This document shows positions 43,094-52,047 of a stretch of 64,000 nt of DNA, in pieces. A program made the position numbers and the translations under genes. The stretch is from Onthophagus taurus. Its lineage: Eukaryota > Arthropoda > Insecta > Coleoptera > Scarabaeidae. The notes under the pieces were generated by a model. That model saw only the letters and a program-made list of their open reading frames with translations, was not told the origin of the DNA and searched no databases. Location: assembly GCF_036711975.1 (NCBI RefSeq), contig NC_091968.1, positions 15,686,001 through 15,750,000 of the forward strand, written 5' to 3'. Every line of letters begins with the position of its first letter. Positions within the stretch are counted from its first letter, which is position 1.

Positions 43094-43110
43094 TGGCGCC
43101 CAACGTGGGG
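43094..43110 (+). other. gypsy primer binding site
   Basis: TGGCGCCCAACGTGGGG starts five bases after the 5' LTR. The TGGCGCCCAAC core is shared with other insect gypsy elements that prime from a host tRNA 3' end, with Lys the usual suggestion. Confidence 0.8.
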
Positions 43111-43390
43111 CCCGATTTTTTTTTTAGGTGGAGCCCCTTTTCTTTCAGGTGGAGCCGTTTTCCTTTTAGGTGGCACATTTTCTTTTGGGTGTAGCTATTT
43201 TTCTTTTAGGTGAGGCCATTCTTGAAAAGTGCGTTATAGTGGAGAGCCGTAGATACGCGAAAATCTTAGTTTTGATTTATTTTATTTTCGAATCGTTCGA
43301 AATCTTGTCTAGGTATACCGGGTGTCCTATAGTTTTTTTTTGGGAAAAATTTGCGAGTTTAATAGTAGTAGGTCGGATAGATTAGTCGGT

Positions 43391-44728
43391 ATGATGGACG
43401 GGAAAATAGACGTCGGAAGATTAAGCGCGGACGCGTTAAGATATGAATTAAAGGTCAGAGGAGTTATTAGTCAGTTGAAACACGACGAAATGCGTTGTAC
43501 TTTAAGAGAGTTAATCCGTATGGAGAAAAACGAATCATTTGTTTTGCCAGATTACCCTTTTTTGTTTGAGGAGGATTCGAAAGTTATTAGTGACGAATTG
43601 ATAAAAATTACCGACACAGTAGATAATTTTGCGGGAAGCACGAGTTCGTCTGAATTTAAGAAAATTAATACACATTTAAATTATTTATTCGGTCGAGTAC
43701 AGCGGTCTGTACCTAAAGATAAGGATGATCAAGATAAAAAGTCTACATTTATAAGTCAAATTGTTACGTTAGCGTCGCGATTAAAGGTAAAAACGCGGAC
43801 AACTTCGACTCCGAAACGCTTTACTGCAAGTTGGAGTGTGGCAAACCTTGCTGGTGTATCTGTATCTAGTAGCACGTCGTCGGACGATACCGAAGAAAGT
43901 GACGATAACGCGAGAACTTCTAAATTTGTCTCAATAGCGAAATGGGGACTTACATTTTCAGGGGACGGCAAAGGTTCCTTAAACGCCTTTTTAGAACGCG
44001 TGACCGAGTTAAGAATTGCGAGGGGTGTTTCGCGGCAGATATTGTTTACATCGGCCGTAGATTTGTTTACAGGCAGAGCATTGATTTGGTATCGCGCGAA
44101 TAGGGATAATTTTACTACATGGGAAGAATTAGTAAACGGGTTGAAGTCGGAATTTCAGCCATTCGACTACGATGATAGATTATTCGAAGAAATTAAAAAT
44201 CGTACACAGGGTCCTAATGAATCTGTTGGAATATACGTGGCAGTTATGAAAAATTTATTTGCTAGATTAAGTACGCGAATTTCTGAATTAAGTCAGGTAA
44301 AAATAATTTTGAGAAATTTAACTCCTACATATCAGCGTCAATTATCGTTGGTTGAAGTAAATTCGGTTGATCAATTACTACAATTGGGAAAAAAATTAGA
44401 GGCAACAAAACTTTCCGTGGAATCATATACACCTCCGGTTCGTACAGCAAGAATTTTAGAGCCAGATCTCGCGTATGTACAGTCAGATTTACTTGACGTT
44501 GCGGGCGTGTCTGCGACAAGTTCAGTAGTAACTCCCGTGGTTAAAGAGAAGTTTGTCCCTCAGACAGGACAAAATGCGTTATTGTGTTGGAATTGTCGAA
44601 AGGTAGGCCATCGGGCAGTTGAATGTCGAGAACCTCGTAAAATTCATTGCTTTCGCTGTGGAAAACCAGGCGTTACGTCGCGAAATTGCGAAAATTGTTC
44701 GGGAAACGGGCGAAGGGGGCGACGGTAG
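43391..44728 (+). CDS. gag: gypsy Gag
   Basis: The upstream frame lacks a good start, so I choose the ATG at 43391 (MMDGKIDVGRLSADALRYEL). The N-terminal segment resembles the SAP-like helix pair seen in insect gypsy Gag proteins. The capsid region contains WGLTFSGDGKGSLNAFLERV and RALIWYRANRDNFTTWEELV, typical retrotransposon gag. The nucleocapsid has two CCHC knuckles (CWNCRKVGHRAVEC and CFRCGKPGVTSRNC). It ends at the TAG at 44726, 19 nt after a slippery heptamer. Confidence 0.92.
   Translation: MMDGKIDVGRLSADALRYELKVRGVISQLKHDEMRCTLRELIRMEKNESFVLPDYPFLFEEDSKVISDELIKITDTVDNFAGSTSSSEFKKINTHLNYLFGRVQRSVPKDKDDQDKKSTFISQIVTLASRLKVKTRTTSTPKRFTASWSVANLAGVSVSSSTSSDDTEESDDNARTSKFVSIAKWGLTFSGDGKGSLNAFLERVTELRIARGVSRQILFTSAVDLFTGRALIWYRANRDNFTTWEELVNGLKSEFQPFDYDDRLFEEIKNRTQGPNESVGIYVAVMKNLFARLSTRISELSQVKIILRNLTPTYQRQLSLVEVNSVDQLLQLGKKLEATKLSVESYTPPVRTARILEPDLAYVQSDLLDVAGVSATSSVVTPVVKEKFVPQTGQNALLCWNCRKVGHRAVECREPRKIHCFRCGKPGVTSRNCENCSGNGRRGRR
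44701..44707 (+). promoter_or_regulatory. gypsy gag-pol -1 frameshift site G GGA AAC
   Basis: The heptamer GGGAAAC is in the right phase for gag (G, GGA, AAC). A -1 slip continues into the pol frame at 44707. The pol frame has no ATG near its start. GC-rich sequence follows (GGGCGAAGGGGGCGACGG) and could form the stimulatory structure. Confidence 0.7.
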
Positions 44729-47700
44729 GTCGGTGTCTGCTCCAAGCCGTTAAAAAGCCGATCGGTGTTTTGCTTGATTTCGTTTTGAGTTGCGTTCGGG
44801 ACGATGAGAGACCCTATTTAACTGTTGATATATTTGGAAAAAAGATGGTTGGATTGTTAGATTCGGGCGCGAATCAAACTGTAGCAGGGCTCAAGGGAAC
44901 TAAAATGTTAAAGAATTTAGGACTTCCGATACATTCGACACAGAAAATAATTACGGTCGCAAACGATGAAAAATGCGCGGTGGAAGGAATTGTAAGCGTA
45001 CCCATAAAACTAAAAGATCGTAGTATTGTTGTTGAAATATTATTAGTACCGAGTATTAGACACGAACTTATTTTGGGAACAGATTTTTGGCATAAGATGG
45101 GGATTGTTCCTGATCTTAGACGCGGTGAGTGGACGTTTTCTAAAGAGCCACCTAAACTCGAAGTTTCTGCCATACAGTCGCGATCAGAACTTTCTTGCGA
45201 AGATGAGCATAAGTTAAAAGCCTTAATTGCCGAAGCGTTTGATAATACTTCCGGGGATGAATTGGGTTGTGCAATATCGGTAGAGCATCAAATTCGTACA
45301 GATTCAATGCCAATAAAACAACGGTATTATCCCATTTCACCGGCTATACAAAAGATAGTAGATAAAGAGTTAGACGAAATGTTACGGTTGGGAATTGTGG
45401 AAAAATCTCGAAGCGCGTGGGCATCACCCATACTATTAGTTCCGAAAAAGGATGGCGGTTACCGTTTTTGCGTAGATTATAGGCAGCTTAATCGCGTTAC
45501 TCAGGCGGACGCATATCCTTTGCCACAAGTCTCGTGGACGTTAGATCGGTTGCGGGACGCAAAATATCTTTCGTCGATAGATATCAAGTCGGCATACTGG
45601 CAGATTCCTATGAGTGAGACTAGTAAACAATACACAGCGTTCACGGTTCCGAATAGAGGTTTATTTCATTTTAATAGAATGCCTTTCGGTTTAGCCAATG
45701 CCCCGGCGACATGGCAAAGATATATTGATGAAGTAATCGGTAGCGACTTGGATCCACACGTCTTTGTTTATTTGGATGATATAGTGATTGTGACAGCGAC
45801 TATTGAAAAACATTTTGATGTTTTACAAACGGTCTTTAAGAGATTAAAAGCAGCTAGACTTACATTGAATAAAGATAAGTGTAAATTTTTCCGCGAAAAA
45901 TTGAATTATTTAGGCTATGTAGTTGATGGGAATGGTCTACATGTAGATCCCGAAAAAGTAAAAGCGGTTCTTGAAATTCCAATTCCGAAAAAAATATCTG
46001 ATGTAAGACGTATGGTCGGCATGGCGTCTTGGTATAGACGTTTTGTTCCAAATTTCGCAACGGTTATTGCTCCGTTGACTGCATTATTGAAAAAGACTTG
46101 TAAAACTATTTCGTGGTCGATAGATTGCCAAAATGCGTGGGATATTATTAAAGATAAACTCGTAACAGCTCCAATTTTGACACGTCCTGATTTTGACAAA
46201 GAATTTATTATTCAGACAGATGCCTCGGATTTCGGGTTGGGCGCGGTATTGACGCAGATGATAGATCAAAATGAAAAGGTTATATGTTATTTGAGTCGCT
46301 CGTTGACAGCTCAAGAACGCAAATACAGTACAACAGAGAAAGAGTGTTTGGCGGTACTCTGGGCCGTTGAAAAATTAAGACCTTATGTCGAGGGAACTCA
46401 TTTTAGGGTAATAACTGACCATTATTCGCTTGTATGGCTTAATAAACTAAAATCACCGAGTGGACGTTTGGCTAGGTGGTCGATCCGACTACAGCAGTAC
46501 AATTTTAGTATCGAGCATAGAAACGGAAAAGATCATGTCGTTCCGGACATGTTATCGAGATCAGTACCTGTAGTAGTTGACGAATTATTGACCGAAAATG
46601 CAAATAGAGATCCGTGGTTAGATCAGTTAAAACAAAATATCGTGAATAACGAATATAAATATCCCAATTATAGAGTTGAAAACGGTAAAGTATTCAAACG
46701 TGTAAAGGTGAATTATTCGGAATTGTCGGGTGATGAGGGTTGGAGAGAAGTAGTACATAAAAAGGATAGATCGGGTTTAATTCATAAGTTTCACGATTTG
46801 CCTGAAACGGGAGGTCACTTAGGGGTTTTTAAAACGATTTCTAAATTAAATCAATTTTTTTATTGGCCTAAATTAAAAAGCGATGTAATGAAATATATAA
46901 AGAACTGTAAAATTTGTCAGCAGATAAAGGTTGAACAAAAATCTCCTGCGGGTAGAATGAATAGCCATCTCGATGCGAATAAACCGTGGAAATATATAAG
47001 TATTGATCTTATTGGACCTTTACCTCGGAGTACAAAGGGATTTTCGTACATACTTGTAGTACTAGACGTTTTTAGTAAATTTCCGGTGTGTTTTCCCTTA
47101 AGGAAAGCCACTGCTTCGCATGTTGTAAGATGTTTAGAAGATGGTGTTTTCCTAACTTATGGAGTACCTCTAACAGTTTTATCGGATAACGGAGTCCAAT
47201 TTCGTTCTAAAGAATACCAAAAATTATTGAAAAGTTATAATGTTAAAAGTAAATTTACTCCCTTTTATCATGCCCAAGCAAACCCCACAGAAAGAACCAA
47301 TCGCACCATTAAAACGATGTTAACAGCGTACGTTAATGACAATCATAGAGGTTGGGATAAGTTTTTAAGTAGGGTGGTATGCGCGTTAAGAACTGCTAAG
47401 AATGAAACAACTAAATATACTCCGTACTTTGTTAATTACGGAAGAGAGATGATTCTAGACGGGGAATTACATAATAAGATCGGGGATAGGTTTAAAACTT
47501 CTATTGGGGAAAGAACGAAAGACTTTGGACGTTTATTTCGAGAATTGTATATGCGAATAGGATCCGCGGCGGAGAGAAGTCAAGCGCGTTATAACTTGAG
47601 TCATAGAGAGGTAAATTTTGAACCCGGTGAGAGAGTTTGGAAACGTAATTTTACTTTATCAGATGCGATTAAGGGAATAACGGCTAAAATGTCAAAGAAA

Positions 47701-47826
47701 TATGTAGGGCCTTACCGTGTGCGAAAGAAAGTATCGCAGGAAAGTTATGAGTTGGAGGATGATGACGGTAATGTTTTAAATGGACACTGGCATGTTTCGC
47801 ATTTGAAACCATTTAATAACGAATAA
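44707..47826 (+). CDS. pol: gypsy Pol polyprotein
   Basis: The domain order is protease (LLDSGANQTVAGLKG), reverse transcriptase (FCVDYRQLNRVTQADAYPLP and VFVYLDDIVIVTA), RNase H (FIIQTDASDFGLGAVLTQM and ITDHYSLVWL) and integrase. The integrase has an HHCC zinc domain (HDLPETGGHLGVF then CKICQQI). Its acids lie in SIDLIGPLPRS, LSDNGVQFRS and ANPTERTNRTIK. A C-terminal GPYRVRKKVSQESYELED module ends the protein. The frame is uninterrupted, and with intact Gag and matching LTRs the element may be competent. It is placed in -1 relative to gag. Confidence 0.95.
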   Translation, partial: RAKGATVGRCLLQAVKKPIGVLLDFVLSCVRDDERPYLTVDIFGKKMVGLLDSGANQTVAGLKGTKMLKNLGLPIHSTQKIITVANDEKCAVEGIVSVPIKLKDRSIVVEILLVPSIRHELILGTDFWHKMGIVPDLRRGEWTFSKEPPKLEVSAIQSRSELSCEDEHKLKALIAEAFDNTSGDELGCAISVEHQIRTDSMPIKQRYYPISPAIQKIVDKELDEMLRLGIVEKSRSAWASPILLVPKKDGGYRFCVDYRQLNRVTQADAYPLPQVSWTLDRLRDAKYLSSIDIKSAYWQIPMSETSKQYTAFTVPNRGLFHFNRMPFGLANAPATWQRYIDEVIGSDLDPHVFVYLDDIVIVTATIEKHFDVLQTVFKRLKAARLTLNKDKCKFFREKLNYLGYVVDGNGLHVDPEKVKAVLEIPIPKKISDVRRMVGMASWYRRFVPNFATVIAPLTALLKKTCKTISWSIDCQNAWDIIKDKLVTAPILTRPDFDKEFIIQTDASDFGLGAVLTQMIDQNEKVICYLSRSLTAQERKYSTTEKECLAVLWAVEKLRPYVEGTHFRVITDHYSLVWLNKLKSPSGRLARWSIRLQQYNFSIEHRNGKDHVVPDMLSRSVPVVVDELLTENANRDPWLDQLKQNIVNNEYKYPNYRVENGKVFKRVKVNYSELSGDEGWREVVHKKDRSGLIHKFHDLPETGGHLGVFKTISKLNQFFYWPKLKSDVMKYIKNCKICQQIKVEQKSPAGRMNSHLDANKPWKYISIDLIGPLPRSTKGFSYILVVLDVFSKFPVCFPLRKATASHVVRCLEDGVFLTYGVPLTVLSDNGVQFRSKEYQKLLKSYNVKSKFTPFYHAQANPTERTNRTIKTMLTAYVNDNHRGWDKFLSRVVCALRTAKNETTKYTPYFVNYGREMILDGELHNKIGDRFKTSIGERTKDFGRLFRELYMRIGSAAERSQARYNLSHREVNFEPGERVWKRNFTLSDAIKGITAKMSKKYVGPYRVRKKVSQESYELEDDDGNVLNGHWHVSHLKPFNNE

Positions 47827-47943
47827 TTGTTTACGGATAATCTGTATGTGTGCGATTTCTATTCTGTTGTTCTTGTGATTCTTTTCTTTCTCTTGGGGAA
47901 CTTTTGTACAGATGAAAGAAATTTTGGGAAAATTTCTTTAGGC

Positions 47944-47957
47944 GGGAAAGAGGGGGA
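47944..47957 (+). other. gypsy polypurine tract
   Basis: GGGAAAGAGGGGGA lies directly before the 3' LTR (start 47959), where plus-strand DNA synthesis is primed. Confidence 0.85.
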
Positions 47958-47958
47958 T

Positions 47959-49626
47959 TGTTACGTGCCAAATTTTCATTTACCTTTGTTTTGTTTTGTG
48001 TTGTTACTTTGTGTGCTGAGGTGAAATATGAGTTGCATTTCGCGTTTAGGGTTTTGAATTTATTATTTTGATTTATTGTTTTTTTTATTTTAATTACACT
48101 TTATTTCAGTGACGATCGTAATGGAGTTTCCTTTAATCCTTTTTTTTTTTCCTGAACTAAGTTTTCCTATTATTTAATTCTTTTCTTTAATTTCTTATTT
48201 TAAACTTGTTATTTTTCGTAATCTTTCCTTCTTTTATATTCTTCCGTCTTTTCTTTTCTTTGAGCGTTCCGAGTTTGCGTTAAGGATCTGATAAGGTGGG
48301 GGTTGTTAGATATCGGAAACGGATAATTGACATCTTGATCATTATTGGACCATCGACGATACGTTGAAGAACTGTGTGCATTAGTTGAATTTTGGTGACG
48401 CCATTACGGCATTTTGGAAATTAGTAGCTTTTCTCCGATTTTCGGGATTTTACACAGTTTCTTTGCTGTTGGAAAACGAAGTTTTCGTTATTCCGATTAC
48501 GGATTTATCCGGATATATATCGTATTTGCTTATAAATTTTTTTTTTTTTTTTTTTTGGACCTAAGCCTCGTTAGATCTTGAGGTGAGTTGTTTTTATTGC
48601 ATCTCGGAACATTTCTTTTTTTTCTTCTCTAATTCGTTTTTTTTTCCTTCTATTCCTTTTAGGCTTTTTAGTTACGGTTATCGTAACATTCAATCGTTTC
48701 CAATTTTTCTTCGCCCATCAATTTTTTTTTTGCTGGGAGCATTTTGGAACCAAGGAACCCATCGCCATTTTGACGTTTTCGAAACCTTTCCTAACTCCAC
48801 GCGACGCCACGGGAATAAAGGAAAAGATCTGTTATCAAGGTTGGGATAAGGTCAGATATTTTATTTTAATAAAATTCGTCGGCGGAAATTTCATTTTTAA
48901 AAATTCAAGGGAAACAAAGAATTGGAATAAGAATTTTGCGTTTCTTTTTTTTGGATATCGTTTTTTTTTTTTATTAATTTTTTTTTGTGTATTAAGCGCT
49001 TCACGCGTTTTTTTTTATAATTTATAGTTACAATTTTTTTTTTGTGCTTCCAACTCATTATTTTTTTTATTTGTAATATTAAATTTTATTGGCCCGTTTT
49101 TTTTTTTATTTTCTCCGTTGATTTTGAACTTTTTTAAAACGCTTTCGGAGAAAACTTGAGCTCAGGGTACTCGGGAACGTACGCGAGTTCAATTAAGATT
49201 TTTTTTGATTTGAGTTTTTCTTGTTTAATTTGTTTTTTTTTTGGCTAATAATTTTTTTATAATTTTTTTTTTGTTGTTATTGGAACACTCATTTTTTTTT
49301 TATTCAAATATTTACCTTTTCCTTTTTATATATATATTTTTTTTTTTGCTTTATTTAATAAATTTATTTCTTTATTGCAACTCATATTCGCTTCTTGATA
49401 TTTTTTTTGTCTTGTTTTGTTGTCTTGTTGTCAATGTATTATTTGTTACAACTTTCCTTTCCATCACACTTCTCAGTTAGTGGACATCGTGGAAGAAACT
49501 GAGTGGCGCCTTTATAAATCGAACCACCCATCTTCACTGAACAGGCCGTGGATCCGCGATTGTTGTTTTAAAGTTGTAAACATTTGTTTTGGTCAGTTTT
49601 GTTGTTGTGTTGTAAAAGGCGTTACA
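47959..49626 (+). repeat. gypsy 3' LTR (1668 bp)
   Basis: It has the same length, borders and internal frames as the 5' LTR. I noticed no difference where I compared them. Confidence 0.95.
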
Positions 49627-50189
49627 GTAGATCATGACTCACTTACTAGTATTAAGTTAATTGACCTCCTCCTCGAACGTATCCCCCCAAAAAATTTGCC
49701 GATTCAAGAACCTCCTCGCATATTTTAAAGCTCCGTATACCTTTACACAATAAATTTTAAAAAATATCCCGCAGGTAGATCATGACTCACTTATTTGTAT
49801 ACCTACATGTCCCAAAACCGTATACCTTTGTGTACAATAAGTTAAGAGATATATCGAAAACATTACCAGTTCATTGAGAAGCGTCGAAGGATAAACATAG
49901 TAATTGTTTTCATCTAGGTAAACAGGTTACATATAAAGATAAATTTTTAATAACATAACCTAAATAAAGATACATTTTTAATAAAGATAAATTTTTAATA
50001 ATTTCGTCAAAATAACATGACCTTCTCAAGTTAATTGACCTCCTCCGACCCTCAAAAGAATCGCCGATTCAAGAACCTCCTCTCCTTATCGAACCTCCTC
50101 TGACCCCTAAAAAATTTGCCGATTCAAGAACCTCCTCCTAGAACGCAGGTTCGAGGAGGAGGTTCTTGAATCGGCGAATCTATACTACT
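49627..50189. repeat. Polinton-1 right terminal inverted repeat (main part)
   Basis: This is the reverse complement of the left TIR. Its inner ~22 bp lies left of the gypsy element (about 41399-41420). The motif GATTCAAGAACCTCCTC recurs near 49692, 50068 and 50121. The tip is the same hairpin as on the left. Two copies of GTAGATCATGACTCACTTA lie 157 bp apart (49627 and 49784). The short stretch 41223-41398 between PolB and the TIR holds no gene. Confidence 0.9.
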
Positions 50190-50195
50190 GACCTG

Positions 50196-50457
50196 CCACA
50201 CAGCACGTGAAACAACGGTGTTACTGCAGACCAAGTTTCCAAGCCGTGTTATTTCTTGATTTGGCGATCAACATTGACCACCAAGATCGCGCGATCTAAC
50301 ACCGATGGACAGATTTTTTTGGGGCTATGTAAAGGAAAAGGTGTATGCGAATAAGCCCGAAACAGTTGAACATCTTAAAGAGGAAATACGGCGCGTTATT
50401 GGTGAAATACAGCCACATTTATGCGAAAACGTTATTCAAAATTTTAACAAAGAATAA
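50196..50457 (+). pseudogene. mariner transposase, 3' part, split by Polinton-1
   Basis: It resumes at CHTARETTVLLQTKFPS, exactly where the 5' part stops at 24413. It continues through degraded WPPRS-like sequence, then RFFWGYVKEKVYANKPETVE and RRVIGEIQPHLCENVIQNF, to a TAA at 50455-50457. This is the C-terminus of the family. Stops and base losses show it was already dead. Confidence 0.85.
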
Positions 50458-50604
50458 CCCTGTCTCAGAGGTTTCGTGGTGTGCATTTGCCGATGTTGTA
50501 TTTCACGTTTAATCGAAACTATTTTTCTTTATGTTGAAATAAAAATGTAGCTTAATTCAAAAAATAAAAACACCTCTATATGGTGTGTTGATATACCTAT
50601 ATTA

Positions 50605-51809
50605 TACCGATTGGTAACTTTAATTTTAGGAGATACACCCAACACGGACGTACGTATAAGTATACTTGTGTGTGTGCATATGCGCTCGGAGTATGTTAGT
50701 GGGAGGGGAATCGCAAGAGTAGTGGATCGGAGAGCAGTCAGTCGTTTGACATCGTTCAATGATAAGAAATATTATAAAAATAATAACTAATATCATAAAT
50801 GAAATTCAAACAAGACAAAGCAAATTCTTAATTCTAAAAATAAAAACAATTCGTAAGTAATTGAAATAAACTTTGTAAAACAACAAATAAAACAAAAAAC
50901 TATAAAAATAAAATATTTTTTATATTAGGTGTTCAAATAAACCACCATTCTGTGCTAAACAATAGCCCAATCTCTAATTGTTGAAGCGATGGGATTACAT
51001 CATTTTGCAAAATGTTTAAATACTTATGACCATTTAAATTTCCTTCTATGAAAAAAGGACTGATAATATGGTCACCTACTAAGCCAGCCCAAACATTTAA
51101 TTTTTGGGGATATCGTGTACGAGCCGCATAAACTTTGTGTTCATTGTCACGACTCCAATATCGAGCAACGCTGGGATTATGCCGACCATGCAAAGGAAAT
51201 GTAGATTCATCGGTAAATAAAATGTTTTTTATAAAATCAACATTTCCGTTGGCCATTTTCATCATAGTAAAGCAAAATTCCGCCCTTGTAATATTATCGT
51301 TCTCGCAGAGTTCTTGACTTTTTTGTACCTTGTACGACCTGTACCCGTGTTTCTTTAATGTTTTTAGGACGGAAACATGGCTGATAGCAAACGTCTCCGC
51401 AACTTGTCTGCTTGACTGATTTTTATTGCGTTCAACATCAGCACATATCATCCATGTCGCTCAAAGTTTTTAATAATATTTGAAATTGTTCCGCGACTAG
51501 GAATTGATCTGTTTTCATAGGCCACAGGAAACAAATTAATTATTTGGGCTACAGAATTGCCACCATAAAACCATTTTATAATCTGTACCTTTTCCGCTAC
51601 AGTAAACAACATCTTAGTTTTTTTTGCTAGGGTTAACTGCAAAGCGATGCGACCAACTTCGCCTCTCAACAATCTATGAACGATTCAATTTGTGCATTAC
51701 CCCTACGCTTGTTTATCCCCCACTTAACGACACCGAATATACACACACGTATACTTATACGTACGTCCGTGTTGGGTGTATCTCCTAAAATTAAAGTTAC
51801 CAATCGGTA
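50605..51809 (-). mobile_element. Tc1/mariner-type element, internally deleted
   Basis: The ends TACCGATTGG and CCAATCGGTA lie in ~65-bp inverted repeats that include GGAGATACACCCAACACGGA. TA flanks both sides (50603-50604 and 51810-51811). The total is 1205 bp. It lies beside the mariner remnant and carries one transposase on the minus strand. Confidence 0.85.
50933..51672 (-). pseudogene. mariner-like transposase lacking C-terminal catalytic part
   Basis: The N-terminal part (51672-51448) has FTVAEKVQIIKWFYGGNSVA and PSRGTISNIIKNFERHG, a helix-turn-helix. After a frame break, 51451-50933 encodes QVAETFAISHVSVLKTLKKH, the first catalytic Asp in ILFTDESTFPLHGRHN, and KLNVWAGLVGDHIISPFFIE. 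The protein ends at TEWWFI, just before the expected QDGAPPH motif. The second and third acids are deleted. Confidence 0.8.
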
Positions 51810-51934
51810 TATCAAGTTCGTAAATCGAAAAATTATGATTCGAGACAGTATAGGTCGGCGTGCCGTAATACAGGGTGATTCTCAACCTATACGCATAAAC
51901 TTAGGGATTCATTCCGCATGACAAGTAATGACTA

Positions 51935-52047
51935 CTGTATTCGTTCGAATCTAAGGCGCACTATTTTTGTTGTATGATCGTTCATGGAAATGGGGTGCGT
52001 CTTACAATCGAGCATGCCTTAGATTCGTACGAATTTCGAATATACAG
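51935..52047. mobile_element. Possible MITE with CTGTAT...ATACAG ends
   Basis: CTGTATTCGTTCGAATCTAA and the complement of the right side (CGTACGAATTTCGAATATAC) share the block TCGAATCTAAGGC, giving imperfect inverted repeats of about 25 bp. Related TTCGAATCTAAG sequence occurs near 53565. The target duplication is not clear. Confidence 0.4.

Larger units (their letters stand above)
41421..49626 (+). mobile_element. Full-length Ty3/gypsy LTR retrotransposon, very young
   Basis: The element is 8206 bp long. It has two 1668-bp LTRs starting TGTTAC and ending GTTACA, a primer site, a polypurine tract, gag, and pol with protease, reverse transcriptase, RNase H and integrase. The 4-bp GTAG flanks it (41417-41420 and 49627-49630). 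It lies within the right TIR of Polinton-1, which it splits. There is no env gene. The LTRs are in perfect register and the reading frames inside them are identical, so the insertion is recent. Confidence 0.95.
24414..50189. mobile_element. Polinton-1: complete Maverick/adintovirus-like element
   Basis: The outer ends are AGTAGTATAG and CTATACTACT. They are flanked by the same 6-bp sequence GACCTG (24408-24413 and 50190-50195), the duplication length known for Polintons. Removing the element restores the mariner transposase motif it interrupted. The total is 25,776 bp, or about 17.6 kb without the inserted gypsy element and its duplication, which fits the family. It carries morphogenesis genes (capsid, penton, protease, ATPase) and replication/integration genes (PolB, integrase). 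It is therefore a virus-like transposon of the Polinton/adintovirus group. Confidence 0.95.
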
